NCBI RefSeq assembly: GCF_016801865.2
Contig: NC_068939.1
Location: 56,928,694 to 56,992,693 of the forward strand
Direction of reading: 5' to 3'
DNA: 64,000 nucleotides
From: Culex pipiens pallens
Lineage: Eukaryota; Arthropoda; Insecta; Diptera; Culicidae
Part shown: one piece after another, positions 22,010 to 29,846 of the stretch
How the letters are laid out: every line of letters begins with the position of its first letter
How positions within the stretch are numbered: the first letter of the stretch is position 1
Made by a program: the position numbers and the translations under genes
Notes under the pieces: model-generated
What the model saw: the letters and a program-made list of their open reading frames with translations, nothing else
Told to the model about the DNA's origin: nothing
Database searches by the model: none

Positions 22010-25000
22010 GTGAGTGTCTCCTCCTATTCCGTGTAGTGTTTGTTTGCTTGTAGTTGCACGCCACGGCAGAGTGTGCGTGCGTGTGGTGCAGTAGACGCGA
22101 CAGATTCGGCGTCCGTCGCCGCCACCGCGCACCCTTCTCCGGTTCATTCCGGCGGCCGCGTGCTCGTCTAGGATGGTCTTTAATAACTTTTATTGCCTGC
22201 CACGCCGCGCCGTCCGGCGCTTCCTGAATCGCCAGCCCTTGAACCGTGAATATCGATAGACTACTGTCTAAAATAGAAATAAATTAGGATATAATTAGGG
22301 GTTTGCGCGAAACCCGCGGAATAATGATCGGTTCTCGGGGGGATCACGTGCAGCTTGCCGGCCGGCCGGCAGTGGCATTTGTTTGCAGACGGACAGCTGC
22401 TGTTGACCACGCACTAACTCCCTGTTTTTTGTTCGGTTTGTTTCGCTTCCATTCCAGCACCCGGCGGAGGCTCCAGCAGTGGATCGCCGTCGCACTTTCT
22501 ACCTCCCGGACACAGTCCCACGCCGTCGAGTACACCGGTCTCGGAGCTGTCACCTGGTAAGTGTGCAAAACCAGCGTACCGCTTGGAAAGAACTGCTGTC
22601 AGCTCGATACGAAGCTTTTCGCCAACACTGTTGACGTTTTCTGGAGGAGTTCTTTCCAAGCGGCTCTTGCGAAATCCCACCTTCCCATCTCCAACCAGAA
22701 TGCGATGATCACTAATAGCGTTCTCACCTTTGACCTTACCGCTGATCGAATTCCAGGCCTCAGTCCGCCCTCGCAAGCGCCCTGGGAGCAGAAACCCCCG
22801 CCGCACTGGGTCGACCACAAACCGCCACAGATGGCCCCGCAGACGAACCACGCACCCCCGCAGCCGACCCACGCGCCCCAGATGGGCGGTTACGTACCTC
22901 AGTACTGGTATCAACCGGAAACGAATCCATCACTATTAACGTAGGTATTTTTTGTCTGTGTGTACTCCCTCTCTCCCTTTTTCAGGTGTATTTGTTTGTT
23001 TCGTGTGCTTCGGAAGGTTTTTATTTTAGCTTGTTCATTTTTTGTTTTGTGGGAAGCTTTTCCTGTTAGGAGGTTCTTGGGGGATTTTTTTTGGGTACCT
23101 GTTTCGTAACTCGTTACTCAGCGAAAAATTTCCAGACTAATACAACATCCGTGATAACCTTTTGCTGACCTGTGAAGAGTTTTGCGTAGATGCGACTGAA
23201 AAAAAAATGAGTTGAAACATAAGGAAACAAAGCAATTTTATCAGTATGATGTAATATAGCGTACATCCCTGAATGTTGTTGTTTATTTATTTAAGGTGAC
23301 TTTTACTAATAGCAATGTTTTAAATAAATTTTAAACCTTCAGAGACTATTGGCTATGCTTGAAAATAATGACTTAACAAGATTAAAAAGAGCCTTTCTGA
23401 AGTAATTTCATCATGACCACATTTTTGAAGGATTTCCATTTTAACTGTAAACAATCCTCTCTATAAGAAAACAAGTTCTTAGCATTTCCTTCATTAGCCC
23501 TTTCCATATTTTTTTTCAAATTATGCTACTTTCAAGTTAATTTAAAATATGAAATCACGTTTTTCAATCTATAAGACTTTAAAAGTGACAGTTGATATTG
23601 TTTGAAATTTAAGTCAAAAAATCAAATTATTCGCTCTACAGCATTGCCTTGGCGTTCTCGATTGCGAGATTCCTACTCGAAACTAAGTGTCCGATGGCTG
23701 ATTGTTGAGGCAATTGCAAACCTCTTTCAACACCTTAGCTTACATCCACCCCGGGATTCTAACTGACGACCTTTGGATTGTTAGTCCAACTGCCTACCAG
23801 CGACTCCACCGAAGGACCCAGGGAGACGACTTCTACACCTGGACTGAGCTATCGACCTAACCCTTTAGGCTAGACCGGGGCCAACATTTACTTCCCCATC
23901 CGACGGAAGGCGTGGTCAGACAAATCTCGTCTCGAAAAATGCCACCGGGACCGTCTGGGATCGAACCCAAGCCGACTGGGTGAGAGGCAACCACGCTTAC
24001 CCCTACACCACGGTCCCGGAGTCTAAAAGACTTAAAAAATGACAGTTGATATTGTTAGAAATTTAAGTAAATATTTGAACATTTCCGTCATTGAAGTAAT
24101 AGAAAACAGATATACCAATTTTTTCAAAAGTTTTGTTCCAAAAAGCTTTCAATTTATTGGTTTTAAATTTATTCAAATCAACAAAACCAAAAAAAATAGC
24201 GAAAAAAAAGATCATAAGCTTTTCATTGCATTTTTGTACCAAAACAAACATTGACATTTTTTTAGGCCGCTGCAATTTTTTTTTCAGGTATATATCGCGT
24301 ATCCCCGAAAAAGACACGCGGCATACCAGCCTCGAAACGACGCGCCGCACTTTCGGCAAATGCGCGCTGTCAAATCCCATAGTGCGCGTTTTGTTTTTGC
24401 TGACAAAAAAATATTTTTTTAAAAAGCTTAAAAATTTCGATGAAAATAAAAGTCAAATCAATTTAAAACCATCGGAAACGCATTTTTCTGTATTGATAGT
24501 CATATTTAGCATGTTTGAACTGGATTTAAAATATTTTGAATTTTTTAGTAATTCCAATGTACAGCACCGCAAAAACTTTATTTTTGGCAAAAAATAAATT
24601 TGCGTCAATATTTAGGTATTTTGGAAACTTATGGTTGCAAAACAACTGGACAGGTGTATAATAGTAGTTTATGCAACAAGTTGCAAAAAGAGGATTTTTT
24701 CAGCACGAGTCGTACATTTATCCAACGAGGTTCACCGAGTTGGATAAATACGAAGAGTGCTGAAAAAATCAAGTTTTGCAACGAGTTCCATATGTTAAAT
24801 ATTTATTATCGCGGACTTTCTTTAATATAAAACAATGTACACTTGTTCCGTTGTACTTCAACTCTGCTCGTCCAAGGACGAGCTCACCTTTATTAAGTAT
24901 TTCGATGTCGGTAGATCAACTACCTCCCTAGTATTATAATTAACTACCTATCGACTTAACTTCATTTTACCTCCTAGATTTAATTATTGCGTTTACCTGT

Positions 25001-27226
25001 TGACGTACATAAGTTTTATTGCCTTATATCGCCAAACAGAGATGGTAAATATAGGAAAAAGGGCGTGTTGTGGTTCAGGCCACAACATCACTATCCCCCT
25101 CGGAAAAGGTTTTTTATTATCTAAGAGATCTTTTTTTATCTTATCATTTAATGTTGTCAATAGTGCTACAATACTTTGAAACCTATTTATGTGACATTTA
25201 TAGATGTGTTGTCTGAATTTGTAGAGGTTTTGTTTTATGCAGATTGTTGTCATTTGTTTCATAAGTTTTCATGATGTTTTTGATTTTTTCTGAAATACGG
25301 TATTGTTTTGTTTGGTACATATTGTTTACAAAATTTACTTAAACTAATGTTAGTTGATGGAACCGATTACCCGCGGTTTACTCGGGATTAGTAGGATACA
25401 ATAAAAGTAGTAAATCAGTGATAATTCTTATGGCTAAATAATAATATTTTTATGTTTACTGATTTTGAATGGATTCGTTTCATATTTTTGTTTACTGTGC
25501 TATTATTAATTTTACTTTTAATTTAATATGTTTTTTTCTAGACAGCAAAAATAATGTTTTACAATTGAAAGACGCGAAAATTATGCTAGGTACATTGATT
25601 TCATTTCCTAAAATTTGAAAGATTTCAATAAAATATATTTGAAATGTGAAATGTGCAGGATGACTGTAGGCGTTGAAAATGTGTAAATACACTTTGTGAT
25701 GATGGTGCTGAAGATGTCTTGATGTTGTTGTTTTGGAACCGTTTCGATTATTAACGATTTCGTTTTCGTGAAACTTTTGATGACGACCACGATCTCGACG
25801 ACGATCAGATGAAGATGAAGATGAAGATGGCAAACAAATAGAATTGTTTGGTTCTGAAGATTTGAACGCGGGGGTCTCCTTCCCCCTACAAAAATAAGAT
25901 TTGTCTTGTGCAGATTTTACTTATTTACTTTGTATTTATTTTACTTAACTACAAATGTATTTTATAAAATTTCAAAACTATGTTTAGTGATAATTGAGAT
26001 GTTTGTTTTTGTGTTTATATGTGTGTTTTTAGTGTATGTATTTATTTTATAATTATGTTGTATGTTGAATTGTTTTTATAATGCATGTATTTTTGTAAAT
26101 AATTATTTTTGAACATTTTTTTTTTGTAATTCAGTTGGTACATCTATAATGTTTATATTTTCATGGATAATAACTGATTTTTCCCTTTTTATACATTTTT
26201 GGTAACGTTATTTTAATATATATATATTCATAAGTATCTACGAAATTGTTTGTTGTTCCTTTTTTAATACTATCATTCAAGTCATGTTTATTGAGTATAA
26301 AGTCACAATTTGTAATCTCCTTATTTTGTTATGCACTAACTTACAGTAAAATAAGTAAAATAAGAGAAATTGCTATAAAAAATACTTCAAACTAGTTATT
26401 ATACTAAATGAAGTGAAATTATGATGTTTGTGTTATGACAGCAATTAGTAGACCTATTTGAAAAGATTTCCATGTATATTGTTCGTTTGAAAACATTTTT
26501 AACTTTAAGAATATGTCTTGTGTCTGATTTGAAAGTGGAAAATATGAATAAATCTTGTGTGAATTTTTTGATTGGTACATTACATTATGTTGCTGTGTTC
26601 TTAATAGAAATTTATTCAATATATGATGGTTTTCAATTTATGTTTTAAAATTAATATATGAAATTGATTTTTACCAACCAAATTAAATCAATCAAACATA
26701 AATCATATTAACAATATCGATTGATTAAATTTGAAGTGTTTAAAGGTTGATTTCGATATCTTTGATTGCTCGCCTGTTTTTTTCGACATACTATGAAAAA
26801 AAAATTAGGAAAATATTTTGCTAGCTTTTGAATTATTTGTAATATTTGTATAATATATATAATGAATTGATTTACTTTTAGCTTTTTGCATTGCATTTTC
26901 CTTTGTCCAATCTGTTATATGTTCTGAACCATTTATTTTTATTTTTTACGAATAATTTGTTTTGAAAATGATTTTGTATTTAGCAAAAATATTTGCTTTG
27001 GTTCATTTTTGTGTACGCTGAATGCTTTTCATAGATTTTTGTTAGATAGAATTTTCAATTATACTTTTGCTGAACTTATATTTAAATCAGATGTATTCTC
27101 CGGAAAAATATATATGATTTAAAATGTTTTGTTCTTAAGATCAAGGTAGAGTAAATCTTTAACATTCATTGATAATTGATATTGGCCAGATATCAACATA
27201 ATTGATGGTTAAGATATGTCTATCAT

Positions 27227-27265
<39 letters not shown>

Positions 27266-29846
27266 TTGTTTATCAGTAAGAATACTGATTACTTAGATCA
27301 TCTAAGTATTCTATAAATTGTTTGTAGAAGTGATCATTTTTATTTAAGAAAATATTTTTCTCGTTTTCAATGAAATAATTTTTAAATTTGTTTTGTTGGT
27401 AATCTAGTTTTTGACATTGTTTTTTATCTTCATTTTTCATAATTTAATTTGCTCATTATGTTTTTCGTTAAGCTCGAAAATTTTTGAATTATTTTTGATT
27501 TCCCCATAATTTTCATATTCTGCTGTTGTTTGATTTTTATGTAGAATTGGATTTTCAGTATTGTCACAAAGGTTTTCACTGATATTTGGATTGTTGAAAT
27601 TTTCACCTTGAATATACGAGATTTCATCATTTGAATTGTTTTTCGCTAAATAATTTTTATTTTTTGGCATACTGTTTTGCCAGTAATGATTATTCTTTGT
27701 GTTATAGTTGTGGCAATTATTTGTGTTATTATAACCATTGTTGCGAGTGTTGTTATTTTGAAAATTACCATTTGTCATATTATTATTATTGTTGTTATCG
27801 TAATTGTTTATAAAATAAGGTCTTTTGTTTTTAAAAATTGGAACGAAAGTTTTACCCTTATAATTAGGGTTAATTTCTGTATCTTTATAATGAATGTTTT
27901 CCCTTTTAGGAACAAAATATTTCCAATTATTTTTACCGTGAAAATAATTCATGTTATTTTGTTGTCGGATTCTATAAATATTTTCTTGTTTTGCTTCATT
28001 ATTTTTATTGTGCAATGGATTAAAATTGTTACCCTTATACCTGGGATTGAAGTTTTGGGGACCTTTTTTCCCAGAATTTAAACATGGTTGAAAATGGTTT
28101 TTGAATTTAAAATATTGAACTCCGTTGTTTTGAGCTGTAGATTGTTCTAAATTTCCTGCTCTGTCAATTAATGGTAGAAATTTACCATACATTTTTTTGT
28201 CACCTAAATTTAATTTTTCCAAAGTAATTTTGATTTCGTCTAAAGTAGACGCTTGGCCTAAAATAATAATTGTGTCGATGGACAACAAGTCTTTTATTTT
28301 CCATACAGCTTTACCCATGGCATGCTGATGGAATAATTCAAATTCGGAGCCACAATTGTTTTTTATTTTTGTCAGAATATAATTAAGTCTAGCAATGAAA
28401 TCAGTTAAGGTTTCATTTTGTTTGATTGATGATGCATTCATTTCGTCTAATAATTCCAACATCAATTTTAAACTTGGTTTAAATCTATCTTGCAAAAAAG
28501 ATTTAAGTTGGTCCCAAGTATCAATTTTTTCGTTTTTGAATTCATATTTTACATTTTCCGAAAGTTTACAGTATTTAATCACTGTAAGGAAATGTTTCTC
28601 ATTTATATTTTTTGTTTTATAGATTTCGTGAAAAAGATCCACAATTTCTATAAAGGATTTTAATTTTTGCACCGAACCGTCAAATAGTTCGATGTGTTCA
28701 AATTTCAACCAATTTTCCATGTTTGTTAAAGTATTTTTTATTATATGTTACCAATCGTGTCCGTGTTTACTGCAGGGTTCCTGGCCGATGATCCTTTTTT
28801 TTAATCTTTACTTCAGCTACATTTTTGACTTCTGACACCAAATGTTAAATATTTATTATCGCGGACTTTCTTTAATATAAAACAATGTACACTTGTTCCG
28901 TTGTACTTCAACTCTGCTCGTCCAAGGACGAGCTCACCTTTATTAAGTATTTCGATGTCGGTAGATCAACTACCTCCCTAGTATTATAATTAACTACCTA
29001 TCGACTTAACTTCATTTTACCTCCTAGATTTAATTATTGCGTTTACCTGTTGACGTACATAAGTTTTATTGCCTTATATCGCCAAACAGAGATGGTAAAT
29101 ATAGGAAAAAGGGCGTGTTGTGGTTCAGGCCACAACACATACAACATTTTTTGCAATTTCGAAAAACACCCATTGAGTGAAATTTTAAGTCGAATTTTCA
29201 TGTATTTTGTCAATAAATCGTTTAAATCAAAAAAATGTTGAAAAGTGTTACTTTTCGAAACAAGTGCTGAAAAGTTCAACTTTTCAGCACCCATTTCAGT
29301 GCTGAAAAGTAGAACTTTTCAGCATTTATTTTGAAAAGTGTTGCTATTCGATTCTGTTATTTTTGGTACAGAAAAGTAGGCTTTTTCGTCGTTCAAGAAT
29401 GACAGGAAAAGTAAGTAGTTTCACGACGGAATTGCAAAAAGCATTTTTAAACACTTTTTAATTCAAATGTTTAAATTGTGGCTCGTAAATTCATTTTTTT
29501 GCCCCCCTTCCCTTCGACTTTGGTCAGAGTCGCGGGACATAACCTTCAAAAAATATTTGCAACGGCCTTATTATCTATTTCGAAGGTTATTTCATTACTT
29601 TTTCCTTCATTTGATTTACAGTAAATACAATTATTGCTTTAATATCTAAATAAATAAAATAAGAGAAAGTAATACGATTTAATGACAAGCTATTAAGCTT
29701 AACTTTTTGCAAATATCATCATTTAAATAATCCGAACTGCAAACCTTCAACCTTCCCAAAATCTACTTTCAATACTCTAACAAAAATACTAAACCCACGT
29801 TTCTTTCTCTTTTCATCCTTACAGAGTGTGGCCGGGGACCGTTTAA
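21865..29846 (+). CDS. Dll: Distal-less homeobox transcription factor, C-terminal half (four spliced exons)
   Basis: Spliced CDS: 21865-22009, 22458-22556, 22757-22940, 29825-29846. It is 450 nt, giving 149 codons plus TAA. The first residues are helix 3 of a homeodomain (VKIWFQNRRSKYKKMMKAAQ), with W48, F49, Q50, N51 and R53 in place. A Pro/Gly/Ser/Gln-rich tail follows, with HSPTPSSTPVSELSP, APWEQKPPPHW and YVPQYWYQPETNPSL. The end is TVWPGTV, like the TVWPAV end of Drosophila Dll. Dll is a nuclear DNA-binding activator/repressor needed for distal limb and sensory appendage development. Exon phases agree at all three junctions and all splice sites are GT/AG. The start codon, N-terminus and first 44 homeodomain residues lie outside the window. 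Relative to Drosophila a short segment after SELSP is absent. The identity is very secure, the last exon slightly less so. Confidence 0.93.
22010..22457 (+). other. Dll: Dll intron between homeodomain exon and Ser/Pro exon
   Basis: A 448-bp intron with GTGAGT donor and a TTCCATTCCAG acceptor. The long minus-strand frames across it (177 codons at 21614-22147) are antisense shadows of the exon. Nothing else is seen. Confidence 0.85.
22458..22556 (+). CDS. Dll: Dll exon, Ser/Pro-rich tail
   Basis: A 99-bp exon. Its first two bases complete the Ala codon begun in the previous exon and its last base begins a Gly codon. It encodes PGGGSSSGSPSHFLPPGHSP followed by TPSSTPVSELSP, one of the best conserved parts of the dipteran Dll tail. 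Splice sites are CCAG/CA and CTG/GTAAGT. Low-complexity activation-type composition is expected for this region. Confidence 0.94.
22579..22663 (+). other. Perfect 16-bp inverted repeat in a 200-bp Dll intron
   Basis: CCGCTTGGAAAGAACT at 22579-22594 is exactly complementary to AGTTCTTTCCAAGCGG at 22648-22663, with a 53-base loop. It lies inside the intron 22557-22756. In the transcript it could fold into a stable stem that brings the two splice sites closer. Function is unknown. It may equally be a remnant of a small palindromic transposon. Confidence 0.75.
22757..22940 (+). CDS. Dll: Dll exon, conserved C-terminal region
   Basis: A 184-bp exon. It continues the split Gly codon and encodes LSPPSQAPWEQKPPPHWVDH, then a Pro/Gln/His-rich stretch and MGGYVPQYWYQPETNPSLL. 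It ends with two bases (AC) of a Thr codon. The donor is AAC/GTAGGT. If the donor is not used, the frame runs only to ACG TAG, giving a protein that ends LLT at 22944. Splicing to 29825 instead gives the conserved TVWPGTV end, so I place the exon end at 22940. Confidence 0.93.
23571..24072. repeat. Imperfect ~47-bp direct repeats bracketing a SINE
   Basis: About 23571-23617 and 24025-24072 share an AAGACTT core followed by TGACAGTTGATATTGTT and AAATTTAAGT. They flank the SINE at 23640-24017. The repeats are longer than usual retroposon target duplications and differ at several bases. They could be a target duplication that has drifted, or a tandem duplication into which the SINE went. Confidence 0.7.
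23640..24017 (-). mobile_element. Composite tRNA-derived SINE with two tRNA-like parts
   Basis: On the minus strand the head at 24017-23947 has GGGACCG and CGGTCCC as a 7-bp acceptor stem, an A-box-like TGGTGTAGGGG and the B box GGTTCGATCCC. Its anticodon-loop position reads CTCTCAC, like tRNA-Glu(CTC). Downstream comes a body with a segment shared with the other SINE (23874-23903), then a second tRNA-like part at about 23815-23746. That part has a perfect 5-bp anticodon stem (TTGGA/TCCAA) around the loop CTAACAA (AAC, Val-like), with a degenerate T arm. It is probably Pol III transcribed. The end near 23640 is approximate. Confidence 0.75.
24074..24660. repeat. Dispersed AT-rich repeat (family also at 42.5-42.8 kb)
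   Basis: 24480-24660 resembles 42510-42690: both contain a TATTTTGAATTTT word, then ACTTTATTT, then a TTTTGGAAACT stretch and GCAAAACAACT. The same repeat seems to continue after the insertions at about 29445-29560 (GCCCC-rich word, GTCGC/GTCAGAGTCGCGGGACAT-like, AATATTTGCAA). Shorter traces lie at 38.08 and 41.25 kb. Frames across it are not conserved as proteins. Confidence 0.55.
24793..25087 (-). repeat. 3' LTR of the retrotransposon
   Basis: 295 bp, matching 28843-29137 base for base as far as I can read. It lies at the end away from the primer-binding site and next to the polypurine tract, so it is the 3' LTR in the element's minus orientation. It contains a palindromic CTCGTCCAAGGACGAG word at about 24867-24882. 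Confidence 0.95.
25088..25103 (-). promoter_or_regulatory. Polypurine tract of the retrotransposon
   Basis: On the minus strand the bases before the 3' LTR read CCGAGGGGGATAGTGA. A purine-rich run directly next to the LTR is where plus-strand DNA synthesis is primed. Confidence 0.75.
25104..27436 (-). other. Internal region of the retrotransposon without pol
   Basis: AT-rich sequence between gag and the 3' LTR, where pol would be expected. The minus-strand frames are short (113 codons or fewer), interrupted, and show no reverse-transcriptase YxDD, protease DSG/DTG or integrase HHCC motif that I can see. This is either a strongly diverged remnant or unrelated filler captured by the element. 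Confidence 0.6.
27231..27262. repeat. (GT)16 microsatellite
   Basis: A perfect GT dinucleotide run of 16 units inside the retrotransposon internal region. Confidence 0.97.
27437..28720 (-). CDS. Gag-like protein of LTR retrotransposon, 427 aa
   Basis: An intact frame starting about 120 bp downstream of the 5' LTR, as expected for gag. Residues 1-190 look like a retrotransposon capsid: WLKFEHIELFDGSVQKLKSF, then DTWDQLKSFLQDRFKP and NETLTDFIARLNYIL, typical of the helical retrotrans_gag fold. After about residue 200 the protein becomes basic and then extremely Asn-rich (runs of N with Y, G and T). No CCHC zinc knuckle is seen, as in some gypsy-group gags. Its role would be assembly of virus-like particles that package the element's RNA. 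It has no frameshift or stop, in keeping with a young copy. The family call is by pattern only. Confidence 0.82.
   Translation of the reverse strand: MENWLKFEHIELFDGSVQKLKSFIEIVDLFHEIYKTKNINEKHFLTVIKYCKLSENVKYEFKNEKIDTWDQLKSFLQDRFKPSLKLMLELLDEMNASSIKQNETLTDFIARLNYILTKIKNNCGSEFELFHQHAMGKAVWKIKDLLSIDTIIILGQASTLDEIKITLEKLNLGDKKMYGKFLPLIDRAGNLEQSTAQNNGVQYFKFKNHFQPCLNSGKKGPQNFNPRYKGNNFNPLHNKNNEAKQENIYRIRQQNNMNYFHGKNNWKYFVPKRENIHYKDTEINPNYKGKTFVPIFKNKRPYFINNYDNNNNNNMTNGNFQNNNTRNNGYNNTNNCHNYNTKNNHYWQNSMPKNKNYLAKNNSNDEISYIQGENFNNPNISENLCDNTENPILHKNQTTAEYENYGEIKNNSKIFELNEKHNEQIKL
28828..28840 (-). promoter_or_regulatory. Primer-binding site, tRNA-Leu type
   Basis: Two bases after the LTR on the minus strand comes TGGTGTCAGAAGT, complementary to a tRNA ending CTTCTGACA plus CCA. 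That 3' end is found in eukaryotic tRNA-Leu (CAA/UAA group). It would prime minus-strand cDNA synthesis. Confidence 0.82.
28843..29137 (-). repeat. 5' LTR of the retrotransposon
   Basis: 295 bp, identical by eye to 24793-25087. It is adjacent to the primer-binding site and upstream of gag in the minus orientation. It should carry the element's promoter and polyadenylation signals. Confidence 0.95.
29825..29846 (+). CDS. Dll: Dll terminal coding exon (TVWPGTV stop)
   Basis: After a strong acceptor (TTCATCCTTACAG), the bases complete the split Thr codon and read V-W-P-G-T-V then TAA at 29844-29846. Drosophila Dll ends TVWPAV, so peptide, phase and position all agree. The coding part is only 22 nt, easily missed by gene finders. 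The exon continues as the 3' UTR. Confidence 0.87.

Larger units (their letters stand above)
24793..29137 (-). mobile_element. LTR retrotransposon, gag-only, non-autonomous, recent insertion
   Basis: A 4345-bp element with 295-bp LTRs that begin TG and end CA and are identical by eye. It has 4-bp target duplications CATA at 24789-24792 and 29138-29141, a primer-binding site for tRNA-Leu and a polypurine tract. The only long frame is a 427-codon gag-like protein (minus strand). No protease, reverse transcriptase, RNase H or integrase was seen in the remaining 2.3 kb. A 4-bp duplication and tRNA-Leu priming suit a Ty3/gypsy-type element. It must depend on a relative for pol functions. Identical LTRs imply recent insertion. 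Confidence 0.92.
24661..29441. mobile_element. Foldback-element arm split by the LTR retrotransposon
   Basis: 24661-24792 (TAGTAGTTTATGCAACAAG onward) plus 29138-29441 form one continuous arm of the family seen complete at 41669-42490. It includes repeated short palindromes built on GCTGAAAAGT and ACTTTTCAGC. Only one arm is present here. The unbroken copy shows that the break lies in CCATACAACA, so the retrotransposon target was CATA. Confidence 0.85.
22941..29824 (+). other. Dll: Last Dll intron, 6.9 kb, swollen by retroelements
   Basis: The donor is GTAGGT at 22941. The acceptor is CTTTCTCTTTTCATCCTTACAG ending at 29824. The intron is filled by a SINE (23640-24017), part of a dispersed AT-rich repeat, one arm of a foldback element and an LTR retrotransposon (24793-29137). 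Without the LTR element it would be about 2.5 kb. 22941-23570 is AT-rich with nothing recognised. Confidence 0.85.

Noticed and set aside
21614..22147. 177-codon minus-strand frame
   Set aside because: Antisense shadow of the Dll homeodomain exon and its flanks; no known domain.
22414..22914. 166-codon minus-strand frame
   Set aside because: Antisense to two Dll exons; Arg/Gly-rich composition results from the reverse complement of Pro/Ser codons.
22561..22944. Dll-tail frame taken as a separate 127-aa gene starting with ATG in the intron
   Set aside because: The first 65 codons are intron. The exon begins at 22757 and joins 22556 in phase.
23947..24017. Functional tRNA-Glu gene
   Set aside because: The acceptor stem is perfect but the T and anticodon stems are broken, and a SINE body follows directly without a terminator.
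25104..27436. pol gene of the LTR element
   Set aside because: I looked on the minus strand for reverse transcriptase, protease and integrase motifs and saw none; frames are short and broken.
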